Positions 10,861 to 22,340 of a DNA stretch of 64,000 bases are shown here, in pieces. Source of the DNA: Bufo bufo (lineage: Eukaryota > Chordata > Amphibia > Anura > Bufonidae); contig NC_053392.1 of assembly GCF_905171765.1 (NCBI RefSeq), positions 406,700,565 to 406,764,564 of the forward strand, read 5' to 3'. Numbering within the stretch: position 1 is the first letter of the stretch; every line of letters begins with the position of its first letter. The position numbers were made by a program, and so were the translations under genes. The notes under the pieces were generated by a model that was not told where the DNA came from, made no database searches, and saw nothing but the letters and a program-made list of their open reading frames with translations.

Positions 10861-11603
10861 TGGTTTGTCATTAAATCCAACCCAGCAGGTCATCTATATA
10901 GGAGCTAAGTTTCATCATTATTTATATACCTTTTTTCCTTTTATTCCCTACGTATTTGCAATTATCACCTCCTGATGAGCTGCTACATGCAGCTGAAACG
11001 CGTTGGGTTACTTCTTTTGTTTATACATATTCTCCATCTGTATGTTTTTCTTTATTTTCTCCCTGGATTTATTTATTTCCAATCCAGGTTTATGAGTAGG
11101 GTTTTCTTAGGGCAATAGCTAGACTTAGGTACGGGGGCAGGGTGTCTCCACCATTAGGGGACATCCCTGTGCACAGGTTTGTAGATTTTGAGGGTTATCT
11201 AGGGAAAGACTCTTTCCCACCCATCTCTACCTATTACCCCTATAGTTCCTAATTAGTACACTATTGACCCCATTCTTTGAAATTACATCCTATCTATAGT
11301 AGGAGTTTTTGTTTAATACATCCATTATACTTAGGATATCACTTGAGCAAATCGTTTTTGCTCCAAAAACTCAATCTATTAATAAAGGTATCGTGTTTTA
11401 ATAAGCACAATTACAATTAACTATTAGACATAGGATTATACAGTGAGCGAGGCCCGTGTAGTAGAATACAGTCACTGCACGGGCCCCGCTGTCATTATAA
11501 AAGCAGATGCCTGCCCCCAGTCCCGCCTCCCTCACAGCTGATACACCCGCCGCACGGCATCGCGGCGGGTGTATCATTGAAAACTCAGCAAAATCAGCAG
11601 CAT

Positions 11604-11686
11604 TCGCCGTATAAGACGCACTGCTATTTTCCCCCCCACTTTTGGGGGGGGGAAAGTGCGTCTTATTATACGGCGAAAAATACGGT
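11604..11686. repeat. Short inverted repeat (GCCGTATAAGACGCAC)
   Basis: GCCGTATAAGACGCACTGC on the left is answered by GTGCGTCTTATTATACGGC on the right, followed by GAAAAATACGGTA. The middle has opposing C and G runs. It looks like the end of a MITE related to 6142-6391. The sequence from 10861 to 11603 and 11690 to 12140 holds nothing else I recognise. Confidence 0.55.
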
Positions 11687-12146
11687 AATTGCTCCCCAGT
11701 TTTTTTTGGGTTTTTTTCTTGAACCAGAAGGCCTCTTTAATGGAAATATACTTTTAAATGACTTGGTTTATTTGTAAACTGAGCAAAGTAGCTAGCTGTG
11801 TTTCAATAGATCTGTATGCATTGCCTGCACAGACGCCTTACAATGCATCTCATTTATTGTTAGACATACAGCAGCCTGACATCCTTGGGTTTGTGCTACA
11901 TGCTGCCTTGAACTTTTTTTTTTAATCACTCACAATCTGTATAATAAAGGTACTGTACTAGGCGGTACCTAGAATCATAGAAAAATGAGCAGTTATATGC
12001 AAATATAGAGAACAGTATAAAAGAGCCACTAATAACATTAAGCAGCAATTTAAGAAAAGCATTGTTTCCACATACTATATTGCCCTAGAAAATGAATCAT
12101 AGACTCTAGTTACTTCAGAAATCAAGGCACTTGTGGCTCAACTAAC

Positions 12147-12822
12147 TTAAAGGGAGTCTGTCACCAACCTGACCGGTTTTAAACCGATCACATAGTTCAG
12201 TGGGACACAAAGACATGACACAGGTGTTACCTTTGTTTCATTTTTCAGATCATCCAAATTGCCCAAAAAGTAGTTTTTATGATATGCTAATGAGCCGTGC
12301 CTAGGAGCGGAGAGTTTGCTGAAAGTGCCCAAGTTCCTCTGCCTCATTCACGCCTAACTCCGCCCCTCAGTAAACTCCGGCCAGCCCTGTGGCTCTGTGA
12401 CATCATATATCCCTATAGGCCGTTTGCGCATCGCTGCCGGGCCCGGGCATGCGCAGTGTTCTGCCCACAGTGGGAAGAGGCACAGAGATATGCAGTGCGC
12501 ATGCGCCAGTTACTAGTGTAAAATGCACTGCGATGCACGAACGGCCTATAGGGATATATGATGTCACAGAGCCACAGGGCTGGCCTGAGCTTACTGAGGG
12601 GCGGAGCTAGGCGCGAGTGAGGCGGGGGAACTTGGGCACGTTCAGCAAACTCTCAGCCCCTGGGCACTTGCGACGTCTCATTAGCATATCATAAAAACGA
12701 CTTTTTCGGCGATTTTGATGATCTGAAAAACGAAACAAAGGTAACATCTGTGTCATGTCTGTGTCCCACTGAACTATGTGATTGGTTTAAAACCGGTCAG
12801 GTTGGTGACAGACTCTCTTTAA
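12147..12822. mobile_element. Long palindromic T2-like MITE, TTAA TSD
   Basis: The ends TTAAAGGGAGTCTGTCACC and GGTGACAGACTCTCTTTAA are inverted copies with TTAA on both sides. Complementarity continues deep inside: GACCGGTTTTAAACC against GGTTTAAAACCGGTC, and CATATATCCCTATAGGC against GCCTATAGGGATATATG. The 676-bp element is thus mostly arm, with a GC-rich loop around 12440-12540. Confidence 0.88.
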
Positions 12823-13082
12823 AGTGTATCTGACCTCATTCTGCTCTCTTCTGTTTAGAGGGACCGTGTCATTTCAAAATGGTCTATTGTTTAAATCAGG
12901 TTTTTATATTTGTTTTTTTGTTTGTTTTTTATATATATAATTTATTTTTCTTTAATCCTAAAATCCTGCAATTTGCACACTAGCCACCAAGCCCAATGTC
13001 GAGACTTCCTGTTGTGTAGGCATCACTTCTCAGCAGTTCTCATTATCATCACAGCCAGGATTACAATGATACATACAGATAA

Positions 13083-13507
13083 GGCTACTTTCACATCAGT
13101 GTTTTTGCTGGATCTGTCATGGATCAGCAAAAAACGCTTCTGTCATGATAATACAACCGTCTGCATCCGTTATGAACGGATCCGATTGTATTTTCTTTAA
13201 AATAGCCATGATGCATCCATCATGAACACCATTGAAAGTCAATGCGGGACGGATCTGTTTTCTATTGTGTCTGAGAAAACTGATCCGTCCCCATTGATTT
13301 ACATTGTGAGTCATGACTGATCCGTCTCGCTCCGCACCACATCAGAGACAGAAAAACGCTGCTTGCAGTGTTATTCTGTCCACGAAAGGGACGCAGCCAA
13401 GCGGAATTGAATGCAATCTGGTGACTCAGTTCTGTTCAGTTTTGTCCTCATTGAAAAACTGACGGATCTCAATTGCGGAAAGGGAAAGCGCAGATGTGAA
13501 AGTAGCC
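13083..13507. mobile_element. Palindromic MITE, CTACTTTCAC family, TAA TSD
   Basis: Starts GGCTACTTTCACATC, ends GATGTGAAAGTAGCC, with TAA on both flanks. The interior has the GATCCGT-rich text of the copies at 4599 and 24979. No coding. Confidence 0.82.
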
Positions 13508-13674
13508 TAACACAAACTGTGACCATCACCTACTGTGAATGGTAGATTCTATCTACTTCTCCTGTACAGTGCGCTCTACACAGACCACAGAATATGCCTA
13601 GAAAACTCTCCCATAAAAGTCAAGAGTCCCCTCCAGACTGTTGTCTAAAGCAATTTTCTTGATTCTTTCTAAAT

Positions 13675-14295
13675 GCTGTTAAAAACAGCTCAGGCAAGAT
13701 GGCCGCCTCAACAATCACATTAAAAAAATAGAATTTAAAAAAATAAATAAAAATGTATTAGAAAAAAGTATATGTTTTGCCATCTGGCTTTAACTGGCAG
13801 AAAAACAATTTGGTGACACATTTCCTTTGACAGCCCAGGCAAGATGGCAGCCCCCATAATGATCAGGAAACCTTCTTTTTTTTTTTTTTTTTTATAATTC
13901 AATCAGAAAATGAACACATTAAAACAAAATATATATTACTATCTGGTTTTAATTGGCAGAAAATTATAGGTGACACACTCGGCTTGCATAGACTATTGTG
14001 TAGTTTAGCTAATTGCAGCCATATTAATGAGTGGAGTACTCTAACTAATGAGCTCCAGTGTATACATGCAGATGCATGACAGCCATCAGTCACTGCAGAA
14101 AGTAGTGGCATGAACACTCCCCTCGAAAAATAGAGTGGATCCATAACCATGTGTGCTTTTTTTTTTTTTTTCTTTGATGCCATTGGTTAAACGCACCATA
14201 TTTTTGGTTGTTTGTGCTATCAGTTGGACCATCCTGTCCCCATACTGTACTAACTTTAAACAGAACATGGTAGTATGAGGACAGATCCCCTTTAA
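13675..14295. mobile_element. T2-like element remnant with internal duplication
   Basis: The right edge GGGACAGATCCCC... resolves as GATCCCCTTTAA at 14285-14295, a T2-like terminus. Inside, a block of about 150 bp starting AGGCAAGATGGC occurs twice (about 13690 and 13842). Both copies contain a TTGGCAGAAAA or CTGGCAGAAAA phrase followed by GTGACACA. The left end is not clear. Confidence 0.4.
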
Positions 14296-14747
14296 GCTCT
14301 GCCTTCAGTTGTTGGCTATAGAATAGTTTTCCAGGCAGATTATGCAACCCAGTGGGATGATGTTATTTTATTTGTATTATACAGAATGTTTCCATTGTGG
14401 ATATTAGAGGCATATACCACCACTGTGTAACTGCTGCCAAGTACTAGACCAAAATGGCAGCGGCACTCAGAAAGCACTATAGCACTTAGGTTCCTTTCAA
14501 CTCTTGGTGTCTGTGTCAATGACTATTGTCTGGATAAAACTGAATGGAGGCGAAAGTTGCACAGGCCTTTCCAAGTGCCATTGTCACGTCATTTTAGCAG
14601 TCAGTAGGAGTCACAGTAATTGCACCCCTGTCATTCAGACATTATTGGCTGCTGTAATATAAGGCCTTAAACTGTGACATGTAGTCAAACTGTAGATGGC
14701 ACTTTTGTTGTTTAACTGTTTTTCAATTCCCTTCCTTTTGTCTTCAG

Positions 14748-14773
14748 GTATGGCTTTCCCCACGAAAGGCTAA
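14748..14773 (+). CDS. QKI: QKI-6 type alternative terminal exon
   Basis: After a pyrimidine-rich acceptor ending TCTTCAG, the two bases GT complete the glycine codon left by the 9269-9568 exon. The frame then gives MAFPTKG and TAA at 14771-14773. The tail GMAFPTKG is the known end of the cytoplasmic/nuclear isoform QKI-6, which lacks the QKI-5 nuclear-localisation signal and acts mainly in translation and stability control. A poly(A) signal lies at 14930. Use of this exon excludes the downstream QKI-5 exons, so it competes with the exon at 15543. I did not find the QKI-7 tail. Confidence 0.94.
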
Positions 14774-14955
14774 GAATTCAAGAAAATCTTAAATGACCCT
14801 TCAATGATCATCAGATTTGAAATTTAGCATTTGCCTAGTTTCAGCATTCTTGAACAAAAAAAGTTACATAAACTTTGCCTAGCAGTCAGTGACTTACTTG
14901 CACTTATTTTTTATTTTGCACATAGATAAAATAAACCTTTTTATGTTGATCAATA
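14774..14955 (+). other. QKI: QKI-6 3'UTR with poly(A) signal
   Basis: Sequence after the QKI-6 stop codon contains AATAAA at 14930-14935, preceded by an AT-rich stretch. If used, it would give a short 3'UTR of about 180 nt. Alternative, longer ends before 15540 cannot be excluded. Cleavage position is inferred. Confidence 0.5.
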
Positions 14956-15542
14956 TTTGATTTAGACTATAAGTAGCCGTGAGTGTGTAGTAGAATGCTG
15001 ACTGCTAAGTTACCTACTTTGTGCTCTATACTAATCACTTAATTCATGTGGTTTCTACTTACTGAATACTCAAATCCTTGAAAATATACAACTGGAATAT
15101 TAATACAACTGATGTCAGTATTAAAGGAAAACCATGTTAAATTGCTGAAAGTTAAGCACTTCACTGATTATGTGACTAGTAAAGCTTCATTATTCTTGGG
15201 TCTAACAGATTTCAAGATTTACTGCTATTCGGTGGCATGTAAATGCATTATGATGCCCTTCAGTGTCACAGGTGCTTGCAGACACCAACCGAAGTCATAG
15301 GGCTGAGCAGATTAAGGCCAGACGTGTGATATTAAATGCAATATTATTCTGCACATGTATCTTTTATATAGCAATGACTCCAAACTACTGTGCCTTAACG
15401 TCTTGCTTTCTTAAATCTTTTTTTTGTAGCAAAATATCACGTAAACTCCAGTTTTGATGAACCCTGTTGTAAATGTATAGTGTGTACTTTTTAAATGACT
15501 GTTGTGTTTCTAACGTTGTTTTGGTAATTGCAATTTAACTAG

Positions 15543-15617
15543 GTGCGGTGGCAACTAAAGTTCGAAGGCATGATATGCGAGTCCATCCTTATCAAAGGAT
15601 TGTGACCGCAGACAGAG
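15543..15617 (+). CDS. QKI: QKI-5 penultimate exon with nuclear-localisation motif
   Basis: This 75-bp exon follows the acceptor ACTAG. Its first two bases complete glycine; it then reads AVATKVRRHDMRVHPYQRIV and TADR, with one base left for the next codon. RVHPYQR is the established nuclear-localisation sequence of QKI-5. The donor is GTTAGT, unusual in having T at +3. If intron retention occurs, the frame adds one glycine and stops at TAG (15619-15621), giving a tail ending ADRG. It joins in phase to the 18996 exon. The residues shown are identical to what I know of mammalian QKI-5, indicating strong constraint. Confidence 0.96.
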
Positions 15618-15820
15618 GTTAGTTTAGCTGTGTAGTTTGTGTTTTTATTTGTCTTTTTTTCTCTCTTGTTGCCATAAATGCTATGTCTGTAGTTTACTTT
15701 ACCACACCACATTTAATATGCACCCCAACGATTTAGCACAAATGTTAAGGAAATGCTAAACACCCATTGGTTGATTGGATTCTTCTGTGTCCAGTAAACT
15801 TTAAAAATAATGATATATAT

Positions 15821-15967
15821 AATTCCCAAAGAACCAGGCAGCACTTCTAGATTGGCGTAAAAGGGTGAAGACCCCAAACTTTAATTTCCCAGCAACGTTT
15901 CGGCCTACTAAATGAGGCCTTACCCTTTCACGCCAATCTGGAAGTGCTGCCTCGTTCTTTGGGAATT
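15821..15967. repeat. Inverted-repeat element with AACGTTTCGGCC loop
   Basis: AATTCCCAAAGAACCAGGCA is mirrored at the right end by TGCCTCGTTCTTTGGGAATT, and the arms extend through AGATTGGCGT and ACGCCAATCT. The loop holds GCAACGTTTCGGCCTA, a phrase recurring in many vertebrate repeats. It lies in the QKI intron just after the nuclear-localisation exon. Confidence 0.75.
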
Positions 15968-16062
15968 ATATACTTTGGAGGAGAAGCCGGCCTTCCTGGA
16001 GAAATTGCACCCAGTACACACTATCTGACTGTGCTGCTGCGGTATTTGCAAGAAAAAAATAA

Positions 16063-16124
<62 letters not shown>
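16063..16124. repeat. (AT)n(AC)n compound microsatellite
   Basis: A run of alternating AT passes into alternating AC, about 60 bases in all. Simple-sequence DNA within the QKI intron; length is likely polymorphic. Confidence 0.95.
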
Positions 16125-16126
<2 letters not shown>

Positions 16127-18995
16127 CTTTTGCATTTGCTGCTCTGTGTTGGCATGCAGAATTAACTTTGGTGTTGCAAAGCAGGACAGATAAATGCTTA
16201 AATATAAGAGTAGAGAATGAAGGCCTTTGAATCCCTACCCTTGAGTAATTTTTGCGGATGCTATTTTTGTCTTTGGTTTAAGATGAATGAGGATGATTTA
16301 ATTATGAGTCACTGAAGCAAAAGAACAAAAGCCTGCACATGTATACTGTTTGTATGATGATATATTATACCCAACATTAGCAAAAGCATGCTATTTCTAA
16401 AAGTAAAAATATACAATATCCGAAGATAGTCATTGACATAACGTAGGTCACTTATAAGACATGACACTAAGGCAGAAGAGATAAGATTAAGATTTCTGCC
16501 GTAATAGCCATTGTGTACTTATTCACGCAGTATGCTATCAAGCATTATATTTTTTTTCCCTGTCTGATTTTCGTTAAGACCAGAGTTTAAGGCCCAGCTG
16601 ATAACAATGAATAAGTTCTTAAACTGGGCTGCACTCAGAACCCTTCCCCCCCCCTCCCATTGACTCATTTTTTTTAATGAGTTGAGTTTTGCAGGAAAAA
16701 TGGACAAAGATAGGATGAGCTACAATATATCTCTGCACAGACAGATGGTTTATTCAGAAAGTTGCTCCTGTGAATGCATGAATTCAGTTAAATAGGCCAA
16801 TGTTCAGTCCGAGTGCTGTTCATCTAACCTTCATCAGCACCCCAACTGAAACATCTCTGATCTGAAAGCAGCCCTAGAGGGCAACCTTAAAAGAGAGAAA
16901 GTGTCTTAGATGTCTGTTTTCTCACTACATGTACCTTGATTTTACAAACAACCAGTAAAATAAAATACAAAAAATACTACAAAGTATTATTAATCATCCT
17001 GGCATCTGCAAAAATACTTACAAAGTTTATGCTTTGACAGTAAGTGAAATGCTGCATAATTGTCTTCTCACCTGTTATAAATTGGACTTAAATTCGGTCC
17101 TAAAACAGGTCCTTCTTTTGTAATTAAGCATTTTTGACTTGAAGGGCAGTCATTTCAATGATTTTTCATGACTACATTTGTATCCTATAATATTCAGTTT
17201 AATTATTGTAACAGGCAAACTGAAATAATTGTTATAATCTGTTAATAATGTTGCACAGTTATTAAACCTGTGTGTACTGCATTTGGCCATAGACTTGGCA
17301 GAGGATGTGTTATAGCTGTGCCAGTAAGTTGCACCGACTGATATTACAGTATAACTTTGTAACCACATCTCTTGATTCTATCTTTTAATCCAGTTACACT
17401 TAGTGCATTGGGATCAATGTACAGCAAAATATAGAAGTCTATTTGACTGCATTTTGCCATTGTGGTAGTAATGAGCCACATTTTAAATTCGATTTTTGTT
17501 TGCAATTATTTTTTAAGCAATTCTCATAGTTCTGATTAAGAACTAAAGAGAACACGGTTAGGTTTTCATGTTCCTAAGTAAAACTTAAGATTTTGGAAGG
17601 GAATCTGATTAACTCAAGAGATGTTTTGTCTTTCTGTTTGTTGACCAACTGATGCGTGGTCTTTAAGGCTAAGCTATCTGTGAACCTACTGGATTTCATT
17701 TTACGAAATGCCACAAATCTGACTTTGCACTGAAAACGTCTAGTCTACATCTCCTCTGCTTTAGTCTTGATGGCAACAGTACAGTATAAGCAAACGAAAC
17801 CTCATAATATATAGTAAAGCTGTTGAAAGAGTCTTAAAACATACTACTGTTAAGTGGACCAAGTTTAGTGAAGGAGATTGTTGGTTACTGAGGAAGGAAG
17901 AGCTCAAGAACACTGGGAATTTTAACTTTCCACTTGAGAACTTTTTTTTATGTTTTACTGTAATTTTTATTTTATTTTTTTCAAAAAAAGAAAATAGTAT
18001 TTACAGATGGCGTATGAAATATAAAAATATAATGCAGGAATGTATATGAAATGTCAGATTTTATTGTATTTGCAGAGTATTAGCTTTGAAATTAGAGGCC
18101 TGTTTGTAGTTATAAAATGCTTTATTAGCATATTAGATTATTGTGTTGTTGTTTTTTTTATGTACTTCAAAATTTTTGAGTCTAGATATAAAAAAGCCAG
18201 GACTTTTACAGTGTTTACATACAAATGCATTTTATATGTGCCCTATATTGTGTAAATTAGTATTTTCAACTGGAAATGCTGCCAGTAGCAATAGTGTTAG
18301 CCATTCCTGGTTCACATGATGACGCCTGCTGTGCTAGACCAGAGTTTATTATTGCTTTGTATTATGAGGCCAAGATATTTTGTGTCTGTAAATAGAAAAG
18401 AGCAATAAAATTTATTGAACAAAAACTATCTTGTTTGGCCCTAGTTTATATCAAGACATTGATTTTCTTTTCTTCATTTAATTTTTGCTTAAAAAAATCT
18501 TTAGATCCATTACTCTAATCCAAGTTAATAATCACATCATCATTAATATTAGATGCTTCAATGCTTGCAGAATTGGGGAGTACTAATGCTTAATAGCAGT
18601 CAGATACTGATTGTGTGCACTGACTGTCTGAAAATTTCTTTCTGAGTTCCGAGCTGATTCATTGTCTCAAATTTCCGACTGCTACTAACCATTAGCCCTT
18701 AGTCGTGTTTTATTTCAATTTTTTCTACTTGTTAACCAGTTTTATTGGCGTGGGCTCCTCCTTCACACATTCAAATCATGATACTTGGTGTCATGATTTT
18801 TTTGCATTCTGTAGATGGTGTCAATCAGTATGTCAGTATTAAACATGCTTGTTTTTTTATTAGTTGTGATTAGTTTTTCATGTTGTCATTAAGCAGTCAC
18901 TAGCTGAAACTAATCTCTTCTCTATCTTTTCTTTCTTTTTTTTATTTTTTTATTTATTTTTTCATTTTTTATTTTTTTTGTTTCTAACCACCCAG
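16125..18995 (+). other. QKI: QKI final intron / alternative 3'UTR, repeat-poor
   Basis: No transposon end, long palindrome or tandem array is visible across about 2.9 kb, in contrast with the earlier introns. If the weak donor at 15618 is not used, this would be the 3'UTR of the ADRG-ending transcript, and AATAAA near 18403 could end it. ACTAAC at 18684 and ACTAAT at 18909 are QKI-type recognition hexamers. The acceptor at 18994 is preceded by a T-rich tract of about 70 bases and by CTAAC at 18984. Confidence 0.6.
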
Positions 18996-19012
18996 CCGCC
19001 ACCGGCAACTAA
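18996..19012 (+). CDS. QKI: QKI-5 terminal coding exon (AATGN tail)
   Basis: The acceptor TAACCACCCAG is followed by CC, which completes alanine with the base from the 15543 exon, then GCC ACC GGC AAC and TAA at 19010-19012. The resulting AATGN is the exact carboxy-terminus of QKI-5. With only 17 coding bases, this exon is found by phase and peptide, not by length. The stop codon lies within ACTAAC (19008-19013), a QKI recognition hexamer. The 3'UTR continues directly. Confidence 0.95.
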
Positions 19013-19013
19013 C
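19008..19013 (+). promoter_or_regulatory. QKI-type RNA recognition hexamer over stop codon
   Basis: ACTAAC spans the QKI-5 stop codon TAA. ACUAAY is the established core of the quaking response element. A TAAC half-site lies upstream in the acceptor (18985-18988) and ACTAAT occurs at 18909. QKI-5 is known to regulate its own transcripts. That this particular site is used is inference. Confidence 0.5.
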
Positions 19014-21710
19014 CTATGACCTTCTGACCTCTGAATTCTTCACCCAATGATGACCTGACCATGCCTGCCTGCTGATCAGTTAACTGGTAAACGCCTCTGC
19101 TTGCCTGTCCTCAGTGCAGCAAGCTGAGGCTCTTGTCCGTTCGTCTTACCATCTAACAAAAGACACAGAAAAATGGTTATCTTCCAACTCAACATTTTTG
19201 CATTTGTTTTTCTTTCCCTGATTGGGTGAAAGTGATTATAGTATCTGCACTGAATTGTAGTAAAGCAATAAGGTCCAATTCAACCCGTCGCACTGATCAT
19301 ATTCTAGTGTCCTAACCAAACGAACGGTATCAAGGCTTCACCTACAGTACTGGCAAGACAACTGATCCTCAACTACCAATGACAGAGGCAGTTACTGTGA
19401 GAGACTCCTAGGGAACTCTATTTTGTTTGTTTTTTCTCTCGTATAGTGAAGTATAAAGCTGAATGTACTGTGTTGTGATGATGCATCATGCATGAACCTG
19501 ATTGGTCAGGGATTTCACTGGTGAAGTGATTTTATATATTTAAAAAAATATTAAAATGATCAATTACTCTAGTCGCTACAGTACCCTCACAGTGTCAACT
19601 TTGCAGTTTCTTTTATTTGTGATGATCACCTGCCAAATTTATTAAACTTATAAGGGTGCCATGACATTAAGTTGTAAACTTTTTACCCTGCTATAAAAAT
19701 TAATACTGCAGCATTATGTGCACACAAATTTTGTGATGCAATTAATAAAATGTTAGTCACAAAGCCTCAAATATTAAAATATTTTAACAAGGTACATGCA
19801 TTATGTATCACATTACTGGGCAAACTGTTCAAATATGTTTTACACCTCCCTGTATAGAAAAAAAATAATTTAAGGATGTAAAAGCCATGCTTGCCTATTT
19901 GCTGTATAATTGTATTGAAATTGTAGATACAAGTGTAGTGCGTTGAAAACATGAACAAAAAGTAGATACTTTTACTATACAAGGGTGCTGGTGCAGAAAA
20001 AAATATATTTTTGGAAATGTAGCATTTTATACTTTCAAGTGTTATAAAAAAAAAAGGAAAAACAAAAAAAAATTAAAAAACAACCCTCTATTGCATTGAA
20101 TGCTTTTGTTTTGGTGGTAGTCAAGGAATAAGACCAAAAAAGAGCCTTTTTGTCTCTTTGTTTTTCTCCTTCACCTTTTTTCTCTTTCTTTAGTTTCAAT
20201 ATCTGTGTCTAAAGAAAAGAAAGTGCCTTATTTTTCTCCATGGTCATTTAGTCCTGTGTTTTTTTTTTTTTTTTTTCTAGGTTTATTCCTTTTTATTTAC
20301 GTCACGGTCAATTGGCCTTTAGCATGTTGCCAAGCAAGTTTGGATAGGCCTCAAGCAGTATGAGAAATTCTAAAATTCCGTTAAGCTGTATAATTCAGTC
20401 GCCCAGTACAATATTGTATTAAGAACTTAACTGATTGCCACAAAAAGCTTTTCATAAGTCATAACTTTGTTGCCTGTACCTTATGCCAACTACATTTTAG
20501 TATTGCCAATCTCCTGTGTCTATTGAACAGTTTTGTAAAATGTTGCTGCATATGTAACATTCTTAAGTAATTTTGTTCTGTTACAAATGTGGCAATTTTC
20601 TGAGGTATTTGTTCCCAGTATTGTCAGCCCTGCCCTCTGTGTAGTGTATTATGCAGTCCCAATTAAAGGTCAGCACTCAAGCCTAGAGCTTTTAGATTTC
20701 AAGCACCTTTGTGGTGACCTAGTCTCCCATCTCACTGGAACGAATTCTCAGTTGATTTACTATGCAACAGACATTCATGCTTTCCTAGTCAACATCTACC
20801 TTTTTAATCCCCATGCCACCAGCTTTGTCTTCCTGGTCAATATATACAGTATATCAGTTTATTTTTGTTTCTTCCCTTTCCAGGGAATGGTTTTGAACAA
20901 TTTTGAAACACTTTTTTGCATTTAGAGAGATCAAACCGTTTAAAAATCAGTATTTGATCCAGATTCATCTCAGTTGTGATAAACCTGGACCATTTATTCT
21001 TAGATGACTTTAGATTTTTTTTTGGGAGAGGTGGATAGTGTGAAAGTCTATTAAATAGACTTATGTGAGTCAGAATTGCTATGAACAAACTTAGGAACAA
21101 ATAGGTCAACTTTAATATAAAAGACTATTGAAATCTCTGAATGCCTTTTGATCTCAGTATTATGATTTTTATGTTTTCTTTATAATTAGTTTTTTTCAGT
21201 CTTTTTTTTTTTCTTTGACAGTATTATATATTTTATTTTTTCGAGTGTTTAGATGGGGAGTGTCGCTGATATGTAACCGTATAGATGAAACGTATTTGTC
21301 TATTCTTTATAACCTTAGTAGTTTCATGCTATGTATGTATCATAACCAACCTTTGCCTAAAATGTAAAATAATGTATTTACAGCCATTGTTACAAGTTTA
21401 TAATGTATTTTTCTATCTTGTTTTATATGTATGTTATATAACATTCAAATGGAACTTTTCCTGATTGAGAAAAAGGATACAAAATGCAAACCCCACAATT
21501 TTGATAACTAAAATTGCCAATTGTTTTGCAGTACTTTATTATATTGGGAGTGTTGTCTTTCTTGGCTTCTAGTTAGCGACTGGATGACATTAGACATACT
21601 GGGTTTTAGTTGGGTTTTTACATGGCTTGCATTTTAATTCTTTGGTTCTTTGCTGTTTCTTATTAACCCCATAGCATTATTTTAATAAATGTTATAATAC
21701 CAAGATACTA
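19013..21710 (+). other. QKI: QKI-5 3'UTR
   Basis: About 2.7 kb follow the QKI-5 stop without any recognisable repeat insertion or other gene. AU-rich runs, ATTTA-type motifs and many TAAC/TAAY half-sites are present. The likely end is marked by AATAAA at 21684-21689. ACTAAC at 21707 with TAAC at 21733 (20-base spacing) forms a bipartite QKI site at or beyond cleavage. Earlier poly(A) sites may also be used. Confidence 0.7.
21684..21689 (+). promoter_or_regulatory. Candidate distal QKI poly(A) signal
   Basis: AATAAA in the context TTTTAATAAATGTTATAA, followed within 50 bases by a T/G-rich run (TTTGTCTGTTTATT). Beyond this point repeats resume, which supports it as the transcript end. Other hexamers exist upstream, so this is the probable distal one. 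Confidence 0.55.
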
Positions 21711-22340
21711 ACTCTGGACTTTGTCTGTTTATTAACATTGTATGTTTTATTAAGGTATGATCTAGAAAGACAACAAGAATGTAAAGTCTTGGGTTAGACA
21801 CTAACACTAAAGAGCGTGACCACAGATAACACTGCATTACTTTTTGTCGGCTTTTAATATTGTTTGTCGGCTGACCTTCTGCACATTACTTTTAAATATA
21901 GCTTGATCAACCTGGCCTTATGTATTGCCAGTATGTGCCAGTAGAGATGGGAACAAAATGTTTTTCACTAGGCATAGTGTCTTGCCACTTGCCTTTCCAG
22001 CCTTTGCATTACTAATGCCACACTCTCCTTCCTTGTTGCTCTCTGCAAGTCAAGTGAGTATTTTTGTCTCCTCTGAAATAACATACTCGCAGAAGTGCTT
22101 TTTAGCTCCTCACACTAGTTTTACTCAACTTTTTAATATTAAATATCTGACAATGAAATCATTCTGATTGGTCCTCACATATTGCACACTTTCAGGCACT
22201 AAACACTGCAGTCTTGAGAAAAACAAATATGTCCTATGACATAGGACATACTAAATAAAATCTAGTCCTTAGAAGGCCTTACAATTAGGTAAATACAACC
22301 TGAGACAACACGCAACAGATCCCATTGTGTCCTTATTTAT

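Noticed and set aside
15920..16165. Frames containing runs of YIYIYI and HTHTHT
   Set aside because: They translate the AT/AC microsatellite.
9568..18995. Search by eye for a QKI-7 terminal exon
   Set aside because: No segment gave the expected tail in the right phase after an acceptor; not reported as absent, only as not found.
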